From Streptomyces longispororuber (GTDB lineage: Bacteria; Actinomycetota; Actinomycetes; Streptomycetales; Streptomycetaceae): a DNA stretch of 32,202 nucleotides. A program made the position numbers and the translations under genes. The notes under the pieces are model-generated. The model worked only from the letters and a program-made list of their open reading frames with translations. It had not been told where the DNA came from and searched no databases. The DNA lies in NCBI RefSeq assembly GCF_024448165.1, contig NZ_JAMOLN010000121.1, forward strand, positions 1-32,202, given 5' to 3'. Position 1 is the stretch's first letter, and each line of letters starts with the position of its first letter. Of the stretch, positions 1 to 7,386 are shown one piece after another.

Positions 1-702
1 GTTGACGTCGACGTCGGAGGGCTGCTCGATCGCGAAGGCGACGGCCCGTGCGATCGCGGCCGGCGGGATCGCGATGTCCCGCAGTGCCACGAGCGCGGCA
101 GGGACCTCTTCCTGCGGTGACGGGACGGCGAAGTCCGTCGCCGTCACCCCGGGCAGGACCGTGGTCACCCGCACCTGGGGGCCGGCCTCCTGGCGCAGTC
201 CCTCACAGATGGCCCGCACCGCGAACTTCGTCCCCGCGTAGACGGCCATCGACGGCACCACGCGGTACGCCGCCGTGGACGCGGTCGTCACGAAGTGCCC
301 GTACCCCTGCGCCCGGAAGACCGGGAGCGCCGCGCCGATCCCGTGCAGCACGCCCTTGATGTTGACGTCGACCATCTCGTCCCACCGGTCGGTGTGCAGC
401 GCGTCGAGGGGCGAGACGGTGGCCACGCCCGCGTTCCCGACCAGCACGTCGAGCCGGCCGAACCGGTCGACCGCGAGCCCGACGAGGGCCTTCATGTCGT
501 CGGGCCGCGTCACGTCCGTGCGCAGCGGCACGGCCTCGCCACCCGCCTTCTCGATCCGCGCGGCCAGCGCTTCGAGCCGGTCCGTGCGCCGCGCCCCCAG
601 CACGAGGCGCGCACCGCGCTCGGCGAGCGAGAGTGCGATCGCCTCGCCGATCCCGCTGCTCGCACCGGTGATCGCCACGACCTTGCCGTTGATGCCGGAC
701 AT
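1..702 (-). CDS. SDR family NAD(P)-dependent oxidoreductase (partial, 3' end outside window)
   Basis: Classical short-chain dehydrogenase/reductase; 234 residues are visible and the C-terminus lies beyond base 1. The Rossmann motif TGASSGIG is at residues 12-19. The usual NNAG motif reads GNAG, so its first Asn is replaced. The catalytic Ser-Tyr-Lys set appears in the STAAYR...VYAGTK stretch. The start at 702 is preferred over the in-frame ATG at 708 because TGAGGA lies about 8 nt before 702 but only 2 nt before 708. The gene is divergent from the XRE/MmyB-type regulator at 814, a common layout in which the regulator controls the oxidoreductase. The substrate cannot be told from sequence. Confidence 0.9.
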   Translation of the reverse strand, partial: MSGINGKVVAITGASSGIGEAIALSLAERGARLVLGARRTDRLEALAARIEKAGGEAVPLRTDVTRPDDMKALVGLAVDRFGRLDVLVGNAGVATVSPLDALHTDRWDEMVDVNIKGVLHGIGAALPVFRAQGYGHFVTTASTAAYRVVPSMAVYAGTKFAVRAICEGLRQEAGPQVRVTTVLPGVTATDFAVPSPQEEVPAALVALRDIAIPPAAIARAVAFAIEQPSDVDVN

Positions 703-762
703 GCCCATCGTCCTCAGTCCCTGCTGGTTCGCTGTTCTCACGGATCGAGTGTGCGACCGGCT

Positions 763-799
763 TAATCTGGTATCCAGAGCCGACTTATTCTGGAATCAA
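763..799. promoter_or_regulatory. Paired operator-like direct repeats in the SDR/XRE divergent promoter
   Basis: Two 14-bp copies, taatctggtatcca (763-776) and tattctggaatcaa (786-799), agree at 11 of 14 positions and start 23 bp apart. That is about two helical turns, so both lie on the same DNA face. The first copy contains the inverted repeat TCTGG-N3-CCAGA. The second abuts the AAAGGTGG ribosome binding site of the regulator. That the regulator binds here is inferred. Confidence 0.5.
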
Positions 800-813
800 A
801 GGTGGTAGTCACC

Positions 814-1607
814 ATGCCGGACGCGCAGGAGAGACGTCAGGAGCTCGGGGCCTTCCTGCGCAGCCGACGGGAGCGGATCACGCCGCGCGAGGCGGGGCTC
901 CCGCCGACGGGGCGCCGCCGCACGTCGGCCTGCGGCGGGAGGAGCTGGCGCTGCTCGCGGGGATGAGCGCGACCTGGTACACGTACCTCGAACAGGGCCG
1001 CGACATCCGCCCGTCGGACCAGGTGCTCCAGGCGCTCGCGACCGCCCTGCGGCTCGGGCCGCACGAGTGCGACCACCTCTTCCGGCTCGCCGGACGCGCT
1101 CCGGCGGGCGAGGCCGCGGCGGCCGAGGCGCTCGCTCCGGAGGTGGCCGCCGTCCCGCACCTGCTGCAGCCGCACCCCGCGTACCTCATCGACGGCACGT
1201 ACGACGTGCTGAGCCACAACCCGGCCACCGAGGACGTCTTCCCCGGCCTCGTCACCGACGGGGGACGGCCGCCCAACTTCGTCCGGTGGACCTTCCTGAC
1301 GCCCGAGGCGCGCGAGGTCCTGGTGGACTGGGAGCCGGAGGCCCGCGGGCTGCTCGCACGGGTGCGGACCCTGGCCGGCGGGCATCCGGGGGACCCTTGC
1401 TACGGGCGGCTCGTCGAGGAGCTGAAGGACGGCTGCGCCGAGGTGCGGGCGTGGTGGCCGCGGTTCGAGGTGGAGGCGCGCCGAGGCGGGCACAAGCGGC
1501 TGCGGGTGCGCGGGCGGGGCGTGGTCACGTACGCGTACACGGCGTTCCACACGGCAGGACGGCCCGAGCAGACCTTGGTGATCTACGCCGAGCAGGACGG
1601 TTCGTAG
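814..1607 (+). pseudogene. XRE family regulator with MmyB-like ligand-binding domain, frameshifted
   Basis: The reading frame opens at ATG 814 behind AAAGGTGG (8 nt spacing) and encodes MPDAQERRQELGAFLRSRR and onward through PTGRRRTS. This is the standard N-terminus of Streptomyces MmyB-type regulators. The frame then hits a stop near 965. The rest of the HTH (GLRREELALLAGMSATWYT) and the MmyB-like domain (PAYLIDGTYDVLSHNP) continue in another frame to the stop at 1607. One extra base around 925-927 would restore a seamless TSGLRREE junction. It is therefore a recent one-base deletion or a sequencing error. If the deletion is real, the DNA-binding domain is broken and the divergent SDR has lost its local regulator. 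The intact protein would be about 264 residues. Confidence 0.8.
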
Positions 1608-1628
1608 CGGCCCCGCCGGCAGGAGTGT

Positions 1629-1660
1629 GTATACGGCATGCATATACTTTCCGTATGCAT
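1629..1660. promoter_or_regulatory. Inverted repeats overlapping the marR start codon
   Basis: ATGCATA (1638-1644) and TATGCAT (1654-1660) form a perfect 7-bp inverted repeat with a 9-nt spacer. The right arm covers the ATG at 1655. An overlapping imperfect palindrome, gtatacggcatgcatatac, spans 1629-1647. The AT-rich stretch stands out from the GC-rich surroundings and probably also holds the promoter. MarR proteins typically repress their own operon from such sites; binding here is inferred. Confidence 0.55.
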
Positions 1661-2134
1661 CTATCCTCGGTGTCCGTGGCACCCGCCGACGTCTCCGAGG
1701 CCCGCCGCATCGAAAGCGCCGCCCGCGGACTGCTGCGAGGGATCGGGCACCTGACCCAAGCCCTTTTCAGGGCAGGGGAGTTCGGACTCACCCGCAGCCA
1801 GGTCGCACTGCTCGACGCACTGGAGGCGGGACCGAGCCGGGTCACCGCGCTCGCCGCCCGCACCGGGATGGCGCAGCCCCGGGTCACCGTCCTCCTGCAG
1901 AAACTGGCGGAGGCCGGACTCGTCGAGCGGCAGCGCTGCGCCGACGACCGGCGCGCCGTCCACACGTCCCTCACCCCCGCCGGGCGCGAACTGCTCGAAC
2001 GCGGACGGCAGTTGATGGCCACGTCCCTGCTCGACGCGCTCGACGGCGGCATCGAGGACTCGGAGCGCGCGGTCTCCACCGCGCGGGATGCGATCGCCAC
2101 CCTTGTGAACGCCATCGAATCGGAGGCCAGTTGA
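1655..2134 (+). CDS. MarR family transcriptional regulator
   Basis: 159 residues, normal for MarR. The winged helix spans about residues 43-115: TALAARTGMAQPRVTVLLQKL is the helix-turn-helix and the DDRR turn at 97-100 is the wing tip typical of the family, followed by SLTPAGRELL. No ribosome binding site precedes ATG 1655, and a palindrome overlaps the start, so the mRNA may be leaderless. Its stop overlaps by 4 bp the TTG start of the FUSC gene, so the two are translationally coupled. This makes it the likely phenolic-ligand-sensing repressor of that efflux-type gene. Confidence 0.9.
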   Translation: MHLSSVSVAPADVSEARRIESAARGLLRGIGHLTQALFRAGEFGLTRSQVALLDALEAGPSRVTALAARTGMAQPRVTVLLQKLAEAGLVERQRCADDRRAVHTSLTPAGRELLERGRQLMATSLLDALDGGIEDSERAVSTARDAIATLVNAIESEAS

Positions 2135-4782
2135 CCACCCCGGGCACACTGCCGGACACATCAGCCACGAGCGGCACCGCACCCGGCACGGACCTCGCGC
2201 CGCACCGGGTCGCCGGACCGCGCAGATGGTGGGACCGGGTGCTCGCGGCCGACCCCGGACTCGGTCAACTCCAGGCCGGATGGCGCTCGTTGGTCGCCAT
2301 GGTGACCTCGCTCGCCGTGGGCTACTGGATGGCGGGCGCACTGGACCTCCCACCCATGATCGGCATGATGGTCGCCGGGATGATGGGCCTGATGAGCGCG
2401 TTCGCCGTCGCCGAGAACACCTGGGACCGGCTCGCCCGCGCCATCCTGTGGATGCCGTTCCCGTACACCGCCGTGCTGTGGCTGTGCGCGTCGCTGAACG
2501 GGCGGCGGGTGCCCCAGATGGTCCTGATGATCGCGGCGCTCGCCCTCACCTTCCTCCTCGCCAGGTTCGGGCCGATGGCCCTGATCACCGGCATGATGCT
2601 GTTCAACGGCCTGATGGTCGGCATGCTCGCGGGCATCCCGGCCGCGCTCGTCGGCAAGGCGTTCGCCGTCGCCCTCGTCTCCGCCGCCGCGGTCCTCGCC
2701 ACCCGGCTGCTGCTCTGCCACCCCATGCCGCGCGAGGACCTGCTGCGCACCCAGCGCGCCTTCGTCGTCGAGGCGCGACGGGTGGCCGACGCCGCCGTCG
2801 ACGCGCTCGACCCGGACACGGACCGCGACCGCGCCGTGCGCCGCATGAGCCGCTCCCTGCGCCGCCTCAACACCACCACGGTGACCATCGACGGGCGCCT
2901 CGCCCAGCCCGAGGTCGCCGCCGACCCGGCCGCCGCCGAACTCCTCCACCGGCACCTCTTCGACGCCGAACTCGCCCTGCGCGGCATCGGCCAGGCCGTC
3001 CAGGACCTCACCCGCCGCCCCGTCCCCGAAGAACTCCGCGAGGCACTCGCCGTCGGCCTGGTGCTCGCCCGCGACACCCCGCTCGGCCGCGCCGACGGCC
3101 TGCACCCCGCCGCCCGGCACGTCCAGGAACGCGCCGGGGCGATCCTGCGCGACCCGGCCGCACCCGCCGACGACGTCGAGGCGGCCGTCCTCGCCCGCCG
3201 CGTCGGACACCTCCTGGACTCCCTGGCCGACGCCCTGTACAGCTGGCTGACCCTCGGCCGGCGCGCCGCCGCCGACCCGGCCGGCGTTCCCTTCCTGCCG
3301 ACCGTCGCCCTTGAGAACAACCGGCTGCCCGGCTCGGCCGGCCCCACCCGCCGGGTGCTCGCCGCCGACACGGAGACCGGCTGGCGCCGCGTCATCCCCT
3401 TCGTCCGCGTCCCCGCGCACGCCGCGGTGGCCGCCGCGATCGTCTGCCCCGTCGCCGACGCCATCGACCCGCACCGCTTCTACTGGGGCCTGGTCGGCGT
3501 CATGATCACGCTGTTCGGCACCAACACCACCCACGAACGGTTGCGCAAGTTCGGCCACCGCATGGTCGGCACCGCCGTCGGCGCGGTCCTCGGCCTCGTC
3601 GTCCTGCACCTGACCGGCCGCGACCACGTGTACGCGACCCTCACCGTCATCGTCCTCGGACTCTCCTTCGGCGCCTGGGGCATGCAGCGCGCCTACGCCT
3701 GCTGGGTGACCGGCCTCGTCGTCGCCCTCGTCCAGCTGTACGCCCTGACCACGCCCGACAGCGCCATGGACCACCTCCTCGGCGAGCGGCTCCTGGACAA
3801 CGGCATCGGCATACTCGTCGCCACCGCCTGCGCCGCGCTGATCTTCCCGCTGTCCCGCCGCACCGTCGTCAAGGAGGCCGAGCGCGGCTACGTCGTCGCG
3901 CTCGCCCAGGTCGTCCAGCAGGTCGAGGAGCGCTGGGCCGGGCCGGAGACCCCGGTGCGGCTGCGCGGCGCGGCCCGCGCCGTGGACGCCGCACTCCTCC
4001 AAGTGCGCAGCGTCGCCCGCCCGTTGGTACGGATGCCCGTCGGCGTCCGGGGCCCGGCAGCCGAGCACCGGGTGGCCCTCCTGGCGACGGCCACCGGACA
4101 CGCCCGCGCGCTCGCCGCGGCCGCCGACATCGACGTCGACCTCGCCCCGCGCCTCGCCGACCGCGCCCGCCTCGTCACCCAGACGCTCGTCGCGTCCCTC
4201 AAGGAACTCGACCGGTTCTTCGCCACCGGGGAACCGGAGGGCGCCTGGCGACGGACCGGCCCGCTGATCCGTGAGCTGGAGGCGGAACTGGCCCCCGCCC
4301 CCGAGGGGGAGCGCGCCCGCCGGCTGCGGACCGCGCTGCGCGAACTCGACGCCCTCGACGAGGCCCTCGCCGCCTACGCCGAGCAGTCCGGCCTCCCGGT
4401 CGCCGCGCCCGGCCGCACCGCACCGCCCCCGGCCTCGCCGATGCAGCGCAGGACCCGCGCCCTGATCGCGGCCTGGGACGAACCGCACCACCGGCCGCCC
4501 CGCCCGGCGTTCCCGGGAACGGCGCGCGTGACCGGCTCGGTGGAGTGCGCCGCACACCCCACGGGCTGCCCCGCCTGGGTCACCCTGATCAGCGCCCGGG
4601 GCAAGCGCCTCGCCAAGTCACCTGTCACACACGGCAGCTACCTGCTGGAGGGGCTGCCCGCAGGCACCCACACCCTGGTGGTCTCCGCCTCCCGGCACGC
4701 GCCGCGCGCCGAACTCGTCGCCGTCGAGCGGCCGTCGGGCACGGTGCGGCACGACGTCCTGCTGAGGGACGAGGCGCGCTAG
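2131..4782 (+). CDS. FUSC family (aromatic-acid-exporter-like) membrane protein with C-terminal carboxypeptidase-regulatory-like domain
   Basis: 883 residues from TTG 2131, which overlaps the marR stop as TTGA and has GGAGG 4 nt upstream. It has the two-block FUSC layout. A hydrophobic block at about residues 51-195 is followed by a soluble alpha-helical region and a second membrane block at about 418-572 (WRRVIPFVRVP...YWGLVGVMITLFGTNTTHERL...). A helical tail follows. The family includes p-hydroxybenzoic-acid efflux pumps such as AaeB, and the MarR partner fits aromatic acid or phenolic export. Unusually, residues about 797-883 form a separate domain (TGSVECAA...GSYLLEGLPAGTHTLVVSA) that resembles carboxypeptidase-regulatory/prealbumin-like beta-sandwiches. 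A Pro/Ala-rich linker joins it. Confidence 0.88.
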   Translation: MTTPGTLPDTSATSGTAPGTDLAPHRVAGPRRWWDRVLAADPGLGQLQAGWRSLVAMVTSLAVGYWMAGALDLPPMIGMMVAGMMGLMSAFAVAENTWDRLARAILWMPFPYTAVLWLCASLNGRRVPQMVLMIAALALTFLLARFGPMALITGMMLFNGLMVGMLAGIPAALVGKAFAVALVSAAAVLATRLLLCHPMPREDLLRTQRAFVVEARRVADAAVDALDPDTDRDRAVRRMSRSLRRLNTTTVTIDGRLAQPEVAADPAAAELLHRHLFDAELALRGIGQAVQDLTRRPVPEELREALAVGLVLARDTPLGRADGLHPAARHVQERAGAILRDPAAPADDVEAAVLARRVGHLLDSLADALYSWLTLGRRAAADPAGVPFLPTVALENNRLPGSAGPTRRVLAADTETGWRRVIPFVRVPAHAAVAAAIVCPVADAIDPHRFYWGLVGVMITLFGTNTTHERLRKFGHRMVGTAVGAVLGLVVLHLTGRDHVYATLTVIVLGLSFGAWGMQRAYACWVTGLVVALVQLYALTTPDSAMDHLLGERLLDNGIGILVATACAALIFPLSRRTVVKEAERGYVVALAQVVQQVEERWAGPETPVRLRGAARAVDAALLQVRSVARPLVRMPVGVRGPAAEHRVALLATATGHARALAAAADIDVDLAPRLADRARLVTQTLVASLKELDRFFATGEPEGAWRRTGPLIRELEAELAPAPEGERARRLRTALRELDALDEALAAYAEQSGLPVAAPGRTAPPPASPMQRRTRALIAAWDEPHHRPPRPAFPGTARVTGSVECAAHPTGCPAWVTLISARGKRLAKSPVTHGSYLLEGLPAGTHTLVVSASRHAPRAELVAVERPSGTVRHDVLLRDEAR

Positions 4783-5549
4783 CCGAAGTACGCCGTCGGC
4801 GGCGTGCCCAGGGCGCGGTGGAACATCGCCGTGAACGCGCTCGGGGTGGCGTAGCCGACGGCGCCCGCCACCGCGGTGACCGGGGTGCCGCGAGCGAGCA
4901 GCGTCACCGCGTGCAGCAGCCTGGCCTGCTGCACCCAGTGGGCCAGGCTCAGACCGGTCGCGGCGGCGAACCGGCGCTGCAGACTGCGGGTGCTGAGGTG
5001 GGCGTGCGCGGCCGCACGCCCGGTCGTCCAGCGCTCCTGCGGGTCCCGCCGGATCGCCGCGCACAGGTCCGCGAGGTCGGCGTCGGCCGGGACCGGCAGG
5101 TGCAGCGCGGGAACCGGTCGCGGGACGAGCTCGTGCAGCAGCAGGTCCATCAGGACGCCGTCGCGGCCGTCGAGGTCGTAGTGGACGGGCAGCCGCGTCG
5201 CCTCGTCGATGAGTTCGCGCAGCAGTGGTGACACGGACACCACCGTCGGCACCCCGGGCAGCCGCGCCGACGCGTCACGGGCGATGTAGAGCGTGCGCAT
5301 GGCGACGGCTCCGGCGCAGGTCATGGCGTGCGTGAGCCCCGGCGGGAGCCAGACGCCGCGGGTGGCTGGGGCCACCCAGACACCGTGGTCCGTGGCGACC
5401 GTGATGGCGCCGGTGGTGCCGTAGATCAGCTGGGCCCGCCGATGGCGGTGGGGCGGGATGTGGTGACCGTCGGGCAGATCGCGGGCCATCGCGGCCAGCG
5501 GCCTCGGCACGTCCTGGTAGTCGTCCCGGTCCTCGCTCTTGCCGTACAT
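4779..5549 (-). CDS. AraC family transcriptional regulator with N-terminal cupin
   Basis: 256 residues. The N-terminal cupin (about 15-90) has HHIPPHRHRRAQLIYG with His30, His34 and His36, then GVWVAPATRGVWLPPGLTHAM. The C-terminal double helix-turn-helix runs from about 165 to 250 (LSTRSLQRRFAAATGLSLAHW and VAGAVGYATPSAFTAMFHRALG). This architecture matches the NimR/YeaM-type regulators that control a divergent MFS exporter, which is exactly the arrangement here with the gene from 5588. ATG 5549 is preferred over ATG 5594 because the latter would run through the shared promoter. The stop overlaps the FUSC stop in the single tetranucleotide CTAG (4779-4782), so the two genes converge with no spacer. 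Confidence 0.9.
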   Translation of the reverse strand: MYGKSEDRDDYQDVPRPLAAMARDLPDGHHIPPHRHRRAQLIYGTTGAITVATDHGVWVAPATRGVWLPPGLTHAMTCAGAVAMRTLYIARDASARLPGVPTVVSVSPLLRELIDEATRLPVHYDLDGRDGVLMDLLLHELVPRPVPALHLPVPADADLADLCAAIRRDPQERWTTGRAAAHAHLSTRSLQRRFAAATGLSLAHWVQQARLLHAVTLLARGTPVTAVAGAVGYATPSAFTAMFHRALGTPPTAYFG

Positions 5550-5587
5550 GGCGCACTCTCGACAGATGTTGGCTCGACCGCGAAAGT

Positions 5588-6850
5588 ATGCCACCGGGCG
5601 GCGACCTACCGTCGCCTCATGTGAACGCGACCCACCTCGCCCCGCGGGGGCCCCGAACCACCCGCACCCCCACCCTGCTCCTCGCCGTCACCTGCGCGGT
5701 GACCGCCGCCAACGTGTATCTGTGCCAGCCGCTGCTCGGCCCGGTCGCCGCGTCCCTCGGCACCCGGCCGGACGTCCTCGGCGCCGTGCCCACCGCCACC
5801 CAGCTGGGATACGCGGCGGGCATTCTGCTGATCGTCCCGGCCGGCGACAGTCACGACCGGCGGCGGCTGATCCTCGGCCTGGGCACGGCCTGCGCGGTGG
5901 CGCTCGTGGCCTGCGCCGTAGCGCCGACCGCCGGGTGGCTGACCGTGGCGAGCCTCGCCGTCGGCGTCTGCTCGCCGGTGCCCCAGCTCGTCACGCCGCT
6001 CGCCGTGGCCCTCTCCGCGGGGGACGGCGGCCGGACCGTCGGCGTCGTCCAGGGCGGCCTGCTCGTCGGCGTCCTTGCCTCCCGCGCCTACGCCGGGAGC
6101 CTCGCCGACCTCGCCGGGTGGCGCTGCGTCTACGCCGGATCCGCCCTGCTCACCCTGGTGCTCGTGGCGGTACTGGCCCGCACGCTGCCCTTGGCCCCCT
6201 CGGCCGCCCGCGGCTCGTACGGTACGGCGCTCGCCTCGCTGCCCCGGCTGGCCCGGCATCCACTGGTGGCCAGGACCGTGCTCTCCGGGGCTCTCGTCGG
6301 AATCGCGTTCGGCGCCTTCTGGACCGCTCTGACGTTCCTGCTGACGGATACGTACGGGATGGGGGCGACGGCGGTCGGACTCTTCGGGCTGGTCGCCGCG
6401 GTCAGCGCGCTCGCCTCGCCGTACGCGGGGCGGGCCGTGCGGCGCATGGGCCGGCGCGGCGCGACCGCCGCCCTCGCGGCCCTGGTCGTCCTGGGCTGGC
6501 TGGTGATGCTGCCCGGCGGCAGCTCGCTGACCGCGCTCGTCGTCGGGGTCGTCGTCCTCGACGTCGGCGTGTGGGGCGGTCAAGTCGTGTGCCAGACCGT
6601 CCTGTTCACGCTCGACCCCGCCGTGCACAGCCGGCTGAACACGCTCTACTTCACCTTGCGGTTCGCCGGGATCGCGCTCGGGTCGGCGATCGGCGCGGCG
6701 GCCTGGGGTGCGGGCGGCTGGACCGCCATCGCGGTCACGGGAGCGGGTGCCGCGGCGGCCGGACTCGTCGTCGGCGTGCTGCCGGGGCGTGCGGCCGGGG
6801 GAGCGCCGGGCAGCCGGGCCTCGGGTCCCACGCCGAACGACGGACTGTAG
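5588..6850 (+). CDS. MFS transporter (DHA1/AraJ-like efflux permease)
   Basis: 420 residues with about 12 hydrophobic segments. The N-terminus TLLLAVTCAVTAANVYLCQPLLGPVAASLG and the loop DSHDRRRLILG (MFS motif A-like) are typical of YdhP/AraJ-like drug or sugar efflux proteins. It is divergent from the cupin-AraC gene, its probable activator or repressor. ATG 5588 is used here, but GTG 5621 (409 residues) is equally possible; neither has a clear Shine-Dalgarno, so a leaderless message is plausible. The last 205 bp overlap an antisense-oriented gene (6646-7188). Substrate unknown. Confidence 0.87.
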   Translation: MPPGGDLPSPHVNATHLAPRGPRTTRTPTLLLAVTCAVTAANVYLCQPLLGPVAASLGTRPDVLGAVPTATQLGYAAGILLIVPAGDSHDRRRLILGLGTACAVALVACAVAPTAGWLTVASLAVGVCSPVPQLVTPLAVALSAGDGGRTVGVVQGGLLVGVLASRAYAGSLADLAGWRCVYAGSALLTLVLVAVLARTLPLAPSAARGSYGTALASLPRLARHPLVARTVLSGALVGIAFGAFWTALTFLLTDTYGMGATAVGLFGLVAAVSALASPYAGRAVRRMGRRGATAALAALVVLGWLVMLPGGSSLTALVVGVVVLDVGVWGGQVVCQTVLFTLDPAVHSRLNTLYFTLRFAGIALGSAIGAAAWGAGGWTAIAVTGAGAAAAGLVVGVLPGRAAGGAPGSRASGPTPNDGL

Positions 6851-7188
6851 CCGCGCACGGAGCCGTCGCGGGTGGCCAGTTCGATGGCATAGCCCCCGCC
6901 CTCCGGGAGGGGCGGCAGCACGGTCGCCGTCTCGCCCGACGGGGCGTCGCCGAGCTTGGCGGCGAGCTGGACCACACGGGCCCTCCCGCCCCGCACGAGC
7001 CACATGTCGACCTCCTGGCCGGTGGAGTTCTGCCAGGTCACGAACACCGTGCCACCGGCCTGGTGGACGGATCCCGCGGCCGGGGCGGTCACGGACAGGC
7101 CGGGATCCGGCCCGGCGGCGGGCGCGAACGCGAGCAGCGGGGCGGCGGCCAGGGCGAGCAGGGGGGACAGGAATCCGGTGCGGCGCAT
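6646..7188 (-). CDS. Secreted Kre9/KNH-like (Ser-Thr-rich GPI-anchored family) Ig-fold protein
   Basis: 180 residues. A signal peptide (MRRTGFLSPLLALAAAPLLAFAPAAG) is followed by one small beta-sandwich domain, about residues 30-115: LSVTAPAAGSVHQAGGTVFVTW...EVDMWLVRGG...YAIELATRDGSVRGYSPSFGVG. This pattern is seen in Kre9/KNH-type domains of secreted bacterial proteins. GAGG lies 7 nt before the ATG. Residues after about 113 are Ala/Pro-rich and lie wholly antisense to the MFS coding region. They may be a real disordered tail or read-through after loss of an earlier stop. Function unknown; probably an extracellular adhesion or cell-wall-associated module. Confidence 0.7.
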   Translation of the reverse strand: MRRTGFLSPLLALAAAPLLAFAPAAGPDPGLSVTAPAAGSVHQAGGTVFVTWQNSTGQEVDMWLVRGGRARVVQLAAKLGDAPSGETATVLPPLPEGGGYAIELATRDGSVRGYSPSFGVGPEARLPGAPPAARPGSTPTTSPAAAAPAPVTAMAVQPPAPQAAAPIADPSAIPANRKVK

Positions 7189-7330
7189 GCGACGACCTCG
7201 TTCCGGAGGGGACGGGCGGACAGGAGAAGCCCTCCCACCCCGGCAAGATCAAGAAAGGGATTCCGGGGCAGGCCCACCCCATGGGGTACGACCCTGTCCC
7301 CGAAGCGGCGGGCTCGACAGGACAGGCCGG

Positions 7331-7358
7331 GCGCGGGCGCGCATGCTCGCGCCCGCGC
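7331..7358 (-). terminator. Hairpin downstream of the matC-like gene
   Basis: Perfect 11-bp stem GCGCGGGCGCG (7331-7341) / CGCGCCCGCGC (7348-7358) with a 6-nt loop, 28 nt past the stop of the permease gene read on the minus strand. It has no U-tract, as usual in Streptomyces. The 198-bp gap (7189-7386) otherwise shows only the short palindrome CCCCATGGGG at 7277-7286. Confidence 0.55.
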
Positions 7359-7386
7359 GTCCGCGCGCCCGGGATCCGCCGGGCGC

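Noticed and set aside
2161..4557. Long minus-strand open frame opposite the FUSC gene
   Set aside because: Composition is Gly/Asp/Glu/Arg monotony without domains; a high-GC antisense shadow of a well-supported gene.
4779..4782. CTAG tetranucleotide shared by two stop codons as a special signal
   Set aside because: It is simply the minimal overlap of two convergent TAG stops; no surrounding structure supports more.
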